Shown: positions 20,762-28,208 of the stretch, in pieces
Layout of the letters: every line of letters starts with the position of its first letter
Numbering within the stretch: position 1 is the first letter of the stretch
Source of the DNA: Actinomycetota bacterium
GTDB taxonomy: Bacteria > Actinomycetota > CADDZG01 > WHSQ01
Assembly (NCBI GenBank): GCA_030447315.1
Contig: JAUJPD010000001.1
Span: 331,493 to 395,492 of the forward strand
Reading direction: 5' to 3'
Length of the DNA stretch: 64,000 nucleotides
Made by a program: the position numbers and the translations under genes
The notes under the pieces: generated by a model
What the model saw: only the letters and a program-made list of their open reading frames with translations
What the model was told of the DNA's origin: nothing
Database searches by the model: none

Positions 20762-21967
20762 ATGGATCACGGAGAGGGTCGAAGTACCAGCACCGTAAAA
20801 GGGCTCCTGGCGGAGATCAAAGACTCCTCGGAGCTGATGGTGGACCTTGCGTACGCGGCGGTCTTCTACGCGGACGCAGATCTGGCCAAAGAGGTCGTGC
20901 GCCTCGAAGAACGGATGTTCTCGGACCTCCGCCAATTGCGGAAGCTCGTCATCTTGTCGGCGCGCAGCCCCGAGGATGCCGAGCACATGGCCGGCGTTCT
21001 GGAGATAGCTTCCGCCGTGGAGAAGATCGCCGATGCCGCCGAGGACATCGCTCACGTCGTGCACTCAGGCCTGGGCATCCTGGACGACCTTCGCAAGGAC
21101 CTGCGCTACGCGGACGAGATCGTGTCGCGCGTGAAGGTTCGAGAAGGCGCTCCCGCGGGCGGGCGCTCGCTGCGCGACCTATCACTGCCGGTCGAGATCG
21201 GCATGTGGGTCATAGCGACGCGAAGAGGCGGGGACTGGGATCTCGATCCGGGTCCGGACTATGTCGTGGCGACCAACGACGTGATGCTGATCAAAGGGCC
21301 CGAGGACGGGGTTCGGCTCGCGCGGGAGCTATTCGGTGCTCCGGAGCTGCCCGACACGCCCGAGCCGTCCACCGTGGTGCTGTCCGACCTCGATCGCGCC
21401 GTCGACCTGTTGGTCGAGATGAAGAACTCGGCAGAGGTTGCCGTCGGTCTTGCGTACTCGGCTTTGTTATTCAACGATCCTGCGCTGGCGGCCGAGGTGG
21501 GGAACCTCGAGGCCCGGTCCGACGCGGTACACGACGAGCTCGAATCGTGGGTGCTCAGAAGCTCGCAAGAAGCTCGCAACCCCGACGACCTGCGGGGACT
21601 GCTTCATCTGGCGCACGCATCCGAGATCATCTTCGACTCCGCTCGCGAGATGACGCGCCTCGTCGAACAGGGACAAGAGCTTCATCCGGTGATCGCAGCC
21701 GCTTTGGTCGAATCCGATGAGTTCGGTCACGAAACCGTCGTGGGCGAGGGCTCGGCCGCGCAGGGAAAGACCATCAAAGAGCTGTCGATCGAGACGGAGA
21801 CGGGGATGTTCGTCCTCGCCGTCCAGCGGGGACGGCGCTGGATGTATCGCCCCAAGCCGGGGCTGACGCTCTGCCCGGGCGATCGGATCATCGCGGTGGG
21901 TCCCGCCGAGGGGGCCGAGGAGCTCGATGAGCTCGTGGGCATGAAGCGCGAGCTCGCGGAGGCGTAG
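20762..21967 (+). CDS. Duplicated PhoU-TrkA_C domain protein, partner of the MgtE-like transporter
   Basis: 401 aa consisting of a tandem duplication. Each half is a PhoU-like helical domain (residues about 10-115 and 205-310) followed by a TrkA_C/RCK_C beta domain (about 125-190 and 325-395). The second half repeats the first (SLRDLSLPVEIGMWVIATRR against TIKELSIETETGMFVLAVQR). TrkA_C domains bind small ligands in cation channels; PhoU domains mediate partner contacts. Adjacent to mgtE in the same direction, it is probably its cytosolic gate or regulator. No signal peptide or membrane helix. Confidence 0.85.
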   Translation: MDHGEGRSTSTVKGLLAEIKDSSELMVDLAYAAVFYADADLAKEVVRLEERMFSDLRQLRKLVILSARSPEDAEHMAGVLEIASAVEKIADAAEDIAHVVHSGLGILDDLRKDLRYADEIVSRVKVREGAPAGGRSLRDLSLPVEIGMWVIATRRGGDWDLDPGPDYVVATNDVMLIKGPEDGVRLARELFGAPELPDTPEPSTVVLSDLDRAVDLLVEMKNSAEVAVGLAYSALLFNDPALAAEVGNLEARSDAVHDELESWVLRSSQEARNPDDLRGLLHLAHASEIIFDSAREMTRLVEQGQELHPVIAAALVESDEFGHETVVGEGSAAQGKTIKELSIETETGMFVLAVQRGRRWMYRPKPGLTLCPGDRIIAVGPAEGAEELDELVGMKRELAEA

Positions 21968-22011
21968 GGGCAACCCGGGGCGGGCATACTGCTCGAACGG
22001 AAGGAGCAGTG

Positions 22012-22326
22012 ATGGCGAAAGACAAGATCGGTAAGAACAAGATCAAGTGGAACGAAGACATCCAGCCCGACGGCTCGATCCCGGTCAAGCCGACGCTTGG
22101 CCAGACGATGGGAGCCATGATCGCCGGCATCCTGGCCGTGAAGCTGGCGACCTACGTCGTCACCACGCTGTGGCGCTTGGTCACCCGTGAGGACCCGCCC
22201 CAGATCGACATGGATGTCGCTCCGGGAAAGAAGGCCGCGTGGATCGCGTTGGTCGGCGCGGCGTCGGGGGCGGCCCGACAGATGGCGCGCGACAAGATCA
22301 AGCCGCCGACCGGAGGCGCGGCCTAA
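22012..22326 (+). CDS. DUF4235 family small membrane protein
   Basis: 104 aa. The ATG at 22012 follows AAGGAG with a 5-nt gap; a GTG immediately before it is too close to the ribosome site. One hydrophobic helix near residues 30-50 contains AKLATYVVTTLWRLVTREDPP-like sequence, and a second near 70-88 reads AAWIALVGAASGAARQMA; this layout fits the actinobacterial DUF4235 family. Function unknown. It follows the PhoU/TrkA_C gene by 44 nt and may belong to the same transcript. Confidence 0.8.
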   Translation: MAKDKIGKNKIKWNEDIQPDGSIPVKPTLGQTMGAMIAGILAVKLATYVVTTLWRLVTREDPPQIDMDVAPGKKAAWIALVGAASGAARQMARDKIKPPTGGAA

Positions 22327-22331
22327 CCCCG

Positions 22332-22370
22332 TTCTCTTCGCGTGTGACGCCGCCGGGCGACGCTGCACGA
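22332..22370 (+). repeat. Short intergenic repeat, left copy
   Basis: TTCTCTTCGCGTGTGACGCC followed by CGACGCTG; matches 24095-24132 at about 32 of 38 positions in the same orientation. The two copies bracket the two secreted-protein genes at 22395-23287 and 23517-24080. It lies directly after the DUF4235 stop. Confidence 0.65.
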
Positions 22371-22394
22371 GAGAGGCAGCCGAAGCAATAGTCG

Positions 22395-23287
22395 CTACAG
22401 CTTCGGTCCTTGCCTCCGCTCGAAGTGATACACCACAATTGGTGACGCCGTTCGTAGAGCGCCTCCTGGTTGTACGGCAGCACCATGTAGTGCAGCGACC
22501 CAGGTAGCTGATCTGCATCCCCCTTGAGATCGAAATCATCATCGAGACCTTCGGACTCACCGATATACGCAACCGCCTTCTCCACCTTCGACTCCCCAGT
22601 AAGAAGATCGATCGAGGAGATCACTCCGCCGTGGTCACTCTGCCCTGCGACGAAAAGCCGGTTCCCCACGAAAGTTGCACCTGTGATGCCGCTCTCCGGT
22701 ACGGCGCCGACCAGCTTCCGCACCGCCCTCACCGCAGTGTTGTCGGGGGCCGCGTGAGAGGCTGTCATGTCACTCATGGAGTAAGCGAGCAGGTCGTCGC
22801 CCTCCTGCGTCCATAGGAGTTGGCCGTCGGGTGAGACCTCGCACCACATCGCCTTCTTTATCTCAGTGGGGTCGAGTTTGACGTAATGCTCCATCTCGAG
22901 AGTGCCGGCATCGGCCACACCGATCGCACCCGTCTTGCAGGTGTTGCCGGCGGGTGGGTAGTAGCACTCGAGCGGCAGATAGACCTTCCCGCCGTAATAG
23001 GAAGGGTCTCCTACGTGGTTGTACTGCTCCCGCAGGTGAACCTCCGGCGGGATCACGTCATCATTCCGCCCGGTTTCGTTCAACGCTGCGTCGGTCCGGT
23101 AGAGGCCGACGTGGATGCCCGTGAAGTACCGGTTGCCCGCCTCGTCGTGCGTCATCCCCTGGTAGTAGTACAGCGGGATATCGGACCGTCCGACCTCGTC
23201 CCAGCGCTCTGGAGCTGACGCGCTGGCCGGTCCAGCGATGACCGCTGCAACCGCAACAGAGATCAAGAACCTCTTCAGAGAGGGCAT
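22395..23287 (-). CDS. Secreted protein with beta-propeller-like character (frameshift near 3' end)
   Basis: About 297 aa if one lost base is restored. A clear signal peptide (MPSLKRFLISVAVAAVIAGPASASA) precedes repeated strand-turn segments: YYYQGMTHDEAGNRYFTG, YYGGKVYLPLECYYPP, MWCEVSPDGQLLWTQEGDDL, GATFVGNRLFVAGQSDHGG and LPGSLHYMVLPYNQEALYER. Most likely a secreted propeller-type protein with cysteines outside the cytosol. The uninterrupted frame continues to 22298, through the repeat and into the DUF4235 gene. Adding one base near 22449 instead gives the ending ASPIVVYHFERRQGPKL and a stop at 22395, which looks genuine. Function unknown. Confidence 0.7.
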
Positions 23288-23336
23288 AGGGACAGACCTT
23301 CTCCGTGAGCGCCTAGATCTCCTGCCATCATCTCTT

Positions 23337-23370
23337 GGGGACTCGAAGCCCTCACCTACTTCATTACGAG
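23337..23370 (-). repeat. Decayed partial copy of tRNA-Thr (anticodon loop to T arm)
   Basis: 34 nt matching tRNA-Thr positions 24170-24202 with 3 substitutions and 1 inserted base, in the same orientation. It starts at the T-arm stem and ends in the anticodon loop. Both flanks diverge, so it cannot fold as a tRNA. It lies in the 229-nt gap between the two secreted-protein genes, where I see nothing else. Confidence 0.6.
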
Positions 23371-23516
23371 AACGAGTCTTGGGCAACCATTCATCCCATG
23401 TAGTCATTTCACGTCCCACACCGTCCGGGTCGTCTTCGGCTTGTTCGCGTACGTTGCCATCGTCGCTTGGTAGCGAGCCCTAGATATCGACTCCGCGCAC
23501 ACCTACCTGGCTCGGA

Positions 23517-24080
23517 CTAGGCGTCAGGTGCCGCCGCCTTATCGATGTACACCGGCGAGAAGGTTCCGGTCGGGATACGCCCTACCAACTTGAGCGTCTC
23601 GGCATGGATACTCGTGCCACCGGCCATCGAGACGCCGATCCAGCGAGGGATGCCGCTTACACGCAGCATGTTCCCTCGCTGCTGCTCGGCTTCACCGACA
23701 ACAACTCCTTTGGAGCCGCAGCCGTAGAGGACCGTTCGTGATTCTTCGGCCTCTCGTTCGTGGTGGAGGAACATCCTGCAGCGACCGAGGGAGGCGGTGA
23801 TGCCATACACGTAGCCGGTACTGGCCGGGGCCGAGGTGCGGAAAGACAACATGTAGCCGCGGCGGGCGGGCCTAAAGTCCACCTCGACCAGGTCCGCTTC
23901 CGGTAGCTGCGCCGGCCCCGTCGGCAATCCAAATCCGAAGCCGTACTCACCTTGAGCGTTGACGCCGTTGGCATCGCCAGCTTGGTCCTCGATGTGAACT
24001 GCTGGCGGCGCGGCGTGTGACACGCCTGTCTGGAGAAGCAGAGAGCCAGCGACGGCAAAGCCGAGGACAGCCACTAGCAA
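23517..24080 (-). CDS. Secreted protein of unknown function
   Basis: 187 aa from a TTG start. A signal peptide (VLGFAVAGSLLLQTGVSHAA) is followed by a mature domain beginning VHIEDQAGDANGVNAQGEYG, then beta-rich sequence with two cysteines (GRCRMFLHH and LYGCGSKG) that could form a disulfide. The DQAGDAN opening resembles other actinobacterial secreted proteins of unknown role. It is flanked by the tRNA-Thr remnant and the tRNA-Thr gene. Confidence 0.7.
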   Translation of the reverse strand: MLVAVLGFAVAGSLLLQTGVSHAAPPAVHIEDQAGDANGVNAQGEYGFGFGLPTGPAQLPEADLVEVDFRPARRGYMLSFRTSAPASTGYVYGITASLGRCRMFLHHEREAEESRTVLYGCGSKGVVVGEAEQQRGNMLRVSGIPRWIGVSMAGGTSIHAETLKLVGRIPTGTFSPVYIDKAAAPDA

Positions 24081-24094
24081 CGTCCGCTCCTCCC

Positions 24095-24132
24095 TTCTCT
24101 TCGCGTCTGACGCCCCGCAGCGACGCTGAACG
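24095..24132 (+). repeat. Short intergenic repeat, right copy
   Basis: TTCTCTTCGCGTCTGACGCC followed by CGACGCTG; partner of 22332-22370. Its left end CTTCGCGT and the sequence ACGCGAA at 24130 form an imperfect inverted repeat, and TCTTTTCGCG on the minus strand follows the tRNA-Thr 3' end, so it may also act as the tRNA terminator. Confidence 0.6.
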
Positions 24133-24160
24133 CGAAAAGATCATCCCCTCACTTCGTTCG

Positions 24161-24233
24161 AGCCGGGGAGGGGAATCGAACCCCTGACCTATTCATTACG
24201 AGTGAATCGCTCTGCCGACTGAGCTACCCCGGC
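24161..24233 (-). tRNA. tRNA-Thr (anticodon CGU)
   Basis: 73-nt cloverleaf on the minus strand. Acceptor GCCGGGG pairs with CCCCGGC and the discriminator base is U. The D arm has AGCTCAGTCGGCAGAGC, the anticodon stem is ATTCA/TGAAT around loop CTCGTAA (anticodon CGT, codon ACG), and the T arm is GGGGTTCGATTCCCC. No encoded CCA. A TAGAAT just upstream (24244-24249) could be the -10 element. Confidence 0.97.
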
Positions 24234-24401
24234 TGGGAGGGCGATTCTACCCAGGGCCACTTCTGCCGCTTGCTCTCGTTTGCGTTCGCTTGCATCGCAC
24301 ACGAGGGCAACAGTGCGTGATCAAGGAGGACTTCGTGCATCTGGGAGAAGCTTCCGGGGTGGCGGTGAGTTGACCGCATCCTCTCCCGGAAGGAGACGCT
24401 T

Positions 24402-24935
24402 ATGGGGACGATGGCAAGCACACGGAGCAAGAAGATGAGGCTCCTTTCGACGATGGTTTTCATGTCGGCGCTCGTGGCTCCCAGCATGGCCGCCACGCCC
24501 GCGTCGGCTCAGTGCGATGCCCCGAACGTCACCTACAAGTTCACCAACGTCAGCAAGTCCAGGCGTCTGTCGAACCTCCGCAGCGACTACATGAAGGGTC
24601 CCGGGACGATCACCTACACCGCGACCAAGACCGCGACCGCGCACGCGTCGATGACCGCGACGGTCGAGGCCGAGGCCGGGATCGTGTTCGCGAAGGCAAG
24701 CGCGTCGCTCGGAGTGACCGTCGGGGCCGAGTGGTCGAAGTCGGGCACGTGGGCCTACGAGAAGAAGGTTCCTCGCGGAGAGACCGCGCGCTTGGTCATG
24801 TGGCACAAATCACGCGAGTTCGTAGTGACGAAGAAGCGGCTGGTGCAGGGGTGCAAGTACGAGAGGGTCTATCGCTCATGGGTCGACGCTCCCCTGAAAG
24901 CCAACTTCAACGTGTGGAACCTGCAGAACCTCTAG
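24402..24935 (+). CDS. Secreted Thr/Ala-rich protein of unknown function (actinobacterial type)
   Basis: 177 aa. The ATG at 24402 follows GGAAGGAG. A signal peptide ends near ATPASA; the mature part has a cysteine at the start (QCDAPNVTYKFTNVSK) and another near residue 154 (VQGCKYERVYRSW). A Thr/Ala-rich middle (TYTATKTATAHASMTATVEA then AGIVFAKASASLGVTVGAEW) is followed by YEKKVPRGETARLVMW. I believe similar proteins exist in streptomycetes, without known function. The alternating small residues suggest extended amphipathic beta-strands. Isolated gene between tRNA-Thr and holB. Confidence 0.75.
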   Translation: MGTMASTRSKKMRLLSTMVFMSALVAPSMAATPASAQCDAPNVTYKFTNVSKSRRLSNLRSDYMKGPGTITYTATKTATAHASMTATVEAEAGIVFAKASASLGVTVGAEWSKSGTWAYEKKVPRGETARLVMWHKSREFVVTKKRLVQGCKYERVYRSWVDAPLKANFNVWNLQNL

Positions 24936-24988
24936 AGCCATTCGCCTGCGGATCGGTCGGCTATCAGCCGCCGGTCCGCAGGGTCGGA

Positions 24989-26137
24989 CTAGCTTCTGAC
25001 CCCGGCCCTTGAATCGGGCGGAACCCGCTCGGTCAGCTCCAACATCGTCGTCTCCATCGTCAGCGGGACGTTCGCGTTCTTCGACAGAGCGGAGCGTGCT
25101 GAGACGCACCGTTCCACCGCGGCCAGCAGGCCGAGGTCGCTCACACCGGAGTCCGCCCACCCCCCCAGCTCTTCCAGGACATCCAGGTTCGTTACCGACT
25201 CTCCTCCGCTGCGAAGCGCCAGCACATCGCGATAGAACGACCCCATAGTGTCCAGCGCTTCCGCGAGCACGGCTTCTTCGACCCGACGTAGTTCCCTTTT
25301 GTGCCGCTTGGCCAGAGCGTTGCGAGCAGACGTAGTGCCTCGGCCCTCTCCGAGGGCCTCGGCCAGCTCCACAACCTCGTCCTTCTGATGCATCTCCCGG
25401 TCCCTCACGGCTTCCCGGGCTTCGTTCACGATCTCGGCCGCCAGATCGAGGCCGTCCACCGGCGACGTCAGCCGGCGCGGGATCGATAACCACAGCGAGC
25501 GGCGCTCCCACGCGCGCCCGGAGCCCGTGAGGGAACGAGCCCTGTGGAGGTCGCCCTCACAAACGCGGGCGGCAAGCAGAGCTTTGTCGGTGGCTATCCC
25601 CTCAGCCTGCAGAACCGTGGCGATGTGTTCCTCGGGAACCCGCTGCAGATGGATCACGCGGCAACGCGACCTGATGGTCTCGAGAAGCTCTTCCTCTCGT
25701 GCCGACAGCAGGATGAACATGGTTGCCGGACCCGGCTCCTCGAGCGTCTTCAGAAGCGCGTTCTGGGCGGCTGGATTCATCCGGTCGGCCTCTTCGAGGA
25801 TGAAGACCTTGCTGGTCGCCTCGAACGGAGAACGCGTAGCTTCCGCGATGACGCTCTCTCGTATCTGGTCGACCAGGATGAAGGTTCCCTCCGGCGACAC
25901 GTGATGGACGTCGGGATGGCGATGTCGAAGGATGCGTAGACACGTCGAGCAGTCGCCGCACCCGAGCATGGGCGCCACCTCGCAGTTCACAGCCGCCGCC
26001 ATGGCCACTGCTGCGGCCCCCTTGTCGGAGCCACTCGAGCCCAAGAGCAACCAGGAATGCGCAAGATCATCGGCCGACATCTGCCTGGCCAGCGACTCGA
26101 TCGACAAGTTCCCGCGTAGAGGATCCCAGACGCTCAT
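24989..26137 (-). CDS. holB: DNA polymerase III subunit delta prime
   Basis: Clamp-loader subunit. The 382-aa protein has the modified P-loop region SWLLLGSSGSDKGAAAVAM (degenerate Walker A, as expected for delta prime), the zinc-binding GCGDCSTCLRI, KVFILEEADRMNPAAQNALLKTLEEPG and TIRSRCRVIHLQRV with the SRC motif. The ATG at 26137 overlaps the stop of the upstream thymidylate kinase fusion (ATGA). tmk-holB adjacency is widespread in bacteria. Confidence 0.93.
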   Translation of the reverse strand: MSVWDPLRGNLSIESLARQMSADDLAHSWLLLGSSGSDKGAAAVAMAAAVNCEVAPMLGCGDCSTCLRILRHRHPDVHHVSPEGTFILVDQIRESVIAEATRSPFEATSKVFILEEADRMNPAAQNALLKTLEEPGPATMFILLSAREEELLETIRSRCRVIHLQRVPEEHIATVLQAEGIATDKALLAARVCEGDLHRARSLTGSGRAWERRSLWLSIPRRLTSPVDGLDLAAEIVNEAREAVRDREMHQKDEVVELAEALGEGRGTTSARNALAKRHKRELRRVEEAVLAEALDTMGSFYRDVLALRSGGESVTNLDVLEELGGWADSGVSDLGLLAAVERCVSARSALSKNANVPLTMETTMLELTERVPPDSRAGVRS

Positions 26138-28161
26138 CGGGGCAGGGGGCCGGGACGACCGATGGAACGGCCGCCATCGGACAGTGGGGCGACTTGTCGG
26201 AGGTTCCGCTCGCCTATCACTTCTATGACCCGTGCATGCACCTGAGATGGTGACTTGGTGGCATCCAGGACCACGAAGCGAGAAGAGAACCGCTGCGCCA
26301 GTTGGTGATAACCCTGCGCGACTTTCTCGTGGAACTCCTGCTCTTCTTGCTCGATCCGGTCGGGTTGGTCGCCGATCCGGTCCAGAGCGGCGGCGGGTTC
26401 TATATCGAGATAGAAGACGACATCGGGCATGACGCCCCCGGTCCCCCACTCACTGATCCGGTAGATCTCTTCCACCCCGAGTCCCCGCGCCACGCCCTGG
26501 TACGCGAGAGAGGAATCGACGAAACGATCTGAGATAACCGTCTTGCCCGCGCGCAGTGCGGGAAGGATCACCTCGCTCACATGTTGAGCGCGGTCGGCCG
26601 CGTACAAGAGCGCCTCGGCTCGAGGATCCATCTCGGCGGCGGCGGGATCGAGCAAGATGTCGCGGATGCGGCTGCCGATCGAAGAGCCACCCGGCTCCCG
26701 GGTCGTCACCACACGCTCGCCTCGCGCCTCCAGCCATTTCACCAGGGCCGCCATCTGCGTGGTCTTGCCTGCCCCCTCGCCGCCCTCGAACACGATGAAG
26801 TTGCCGCGTTGCTGGTCGGGCACCAACGACGGCTCCAACGTGCGAGCGCGTATCGCCCTCATCGACAGGATCCCTCCACCCATGGCAACCAGACCCGCGA
26901 GCCACAACGTCGCGCGGCTTCCCGGAACGTTCACCCCGGCGATCACGTTGTCTCCGATCGCTCCAGCGAACAGCGGAAAGATCCCAAGCCCCAAGAGAGT
27001 CCCCATCCTGATCACCGTGTAGGCGGCGCTGAACGTTCGTCCGCGCAGCTCGTCCGTCGTGTTCTCGTGCATCAGGGAGTAGGCCGTCGAGTAAGCCGCG
27101 CCGCCGAAGAACCCGAGTGCGCTGGCGAGCGGGATCGCCGTGTTGAGGCTGTTCATGCTGGCCAGACCGATCAACCCCGCGCCAAGCAAGAGGATCGATG
27201 AGGAAAACAGGACGTCCTTCTGTATCAACTTGGCCAGGAGCCCCACCGCCAGCAGGCCGATGATCATCCCAGTGCCGAGGAAACCGACCAAGAACGCGAA
27301 GCCGCGATCGCCACCACCCAGCACCTCCTTGACGAAGCCGATACCAAGCGAGAAGACGGCACCGGCGGCAGTGAAGGTGAAAGCGATGCCGAGCAGCCAC
27401 GGGCGAACCTGCTTGTGCTTCACCACGAAGGCAAGCCCTTCCACAAGGTCTCTACGGATCTGCTTCAGATCGAGGTGACCATCCCGGGTGAGGGTCATGG
27501 GGATCGCCAGGGTCGAGATCATCACCGCCGAGAACAGGAAAGTCAGCGAGTCCATCCACAACGCGAGCGCCTCGGTGTTGTCGGTCAATCCCTCGAGGGC
27601 GGGAACGGTGCGGCCGAGAAAGATGCCAAAGGTCGCCAGCGACGCGTACACCAACGAGGCCAGCGGCCACGGTGCGTACACGCCGAGCAGGGATAAAGAG
27701 TTCGCGTGGGTGAGCTCCGATGGCGTCACGAAATGAGGAAGCGACGCGTCCTTGGCCGGGCCCCAGATCAAGGTCAAGCTCTCGAGCAGCACGGAGGCCA
27801 GCAACAGATACCAAAGCCGCGGCACGAACGGCAACGAGAAGATGACGACCGCTCTGATCAGGTCCGCCACCACCATGGTCTTCTTGCGATCCCAGCGATC
27901 GGCGATGACCCCGGCGACAGGGCCGACCAAGAAGCCGGGCAGGACGCGCGCTGTCAACACGGTGCCGACCGCAGTTGCGCCGCCGATCTTGTTGGCGAAG
28001 ATCGCGATCGCGATGACCCCTATCCAGTCCCCCAGGCTCGAGACGAACTGGGCCAGGAAGAATCGGAGGAAGTTGCCGTTCCTCAGCAGAGAGCGGTAAG
28101 AGGCCCCCTCGGGTTCGCTGCTGAGTACTCGCAGGTCGGGTCGATCGTGGGCTGGCTGGAT
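26134..28161 (-). CDS. tmk: Fusion of MFS transporter and thymidylate kinase
   Basis: About 675 aa. Residues 1-465 are a major facilitator-like membrane domain: LRFFLAQFVSSLGDWIGVIA, the loop motif GVIADRWDRKKTMVV and about twelve helices. Residues 470-675 are dTMP kinase: P-loop FEGGEGAGKTT, TREPGGSSIGSRIRD, DRFVDSSLAYQG and the LID region. The kinase makes dTDP; the role of the membrane part is unknown, though similar fusions exist in streptomycetes. The first MFS helix lies upstream of the first GTG/TTG (27960-27963), so the gene must begin further up. The best position is an ATC at 28161, 4-5 nt after an AGGAGGG site, right after a stop codon. Overlaps holB. Confidence 0.85.
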   Translation of the reverse strand: MQPAHDRPDLRVLSSEPEGASYRSLLRNGNFLRFFLAQFVSSLGDWIGVIAIAIFANKIGGATAVGTVLTARVLPGFLVGPVAGVIADRWDRKKTMVVADLIRAVVIFSLPFVPRLWYLLLASVLLESLTLIWGPAKDASLPHFVTPSELTHANSLSLLGVYAPWPLASLVYASLATFGIFLGRTVPALEGLTDNTEALALWMDSLTFLFSAVMISTLAIPMTLTRDGHLDLKQIRRDLVEGLAFVVKHKQVRPWLLGIAFTFTAAGAVFSLGIGFVKEVLGGGDRGFAFLVGFLGTGMIIGLLAVGLLAKLIQKDVLFSSSILLLGAGLIGLASMNSLNTAIPLASALGFFGGAAYSTAYSLMHENTTDELRGRTFSAAYTVIRMGTLLGLGIFPLFAGAIGDNVIAGVNVPGSRATLWLAGLVAMGGGILSMRAIRARTLEPSLVPDQQRGNFIVFEGGEGAGKTTQMAALVKWLEARGERVVTTREPGGSSIGSRIRDILLDPAAAEMDPRAEALLYAADRAQHVSEVILPALRAGKTVISDRFVDSSLAYQGVARGLGVEEIYRISEWGTGGVMPDVVFYLDIEPAAALDRIGDQPDRIEQEEQEFHEKVAQGYHQLAQRFSSRFVVLDATKSPSQVHARVIEVIGERNLRQVAPLSDGGRSIGRPGPLPR

Positions 28162-28208
28162 GCGTCCCTCCTAGTCGAGCCTGGGCAACATCCTAGGGCC
28201 GCACCGCA

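Noticed and set aside
22298..22394. Continuation of the propeller-like protein to 22298
   Set aside because: It would run through the repeat and into the DUF4235 gene; a one-base repair gives a better ending at 22395.
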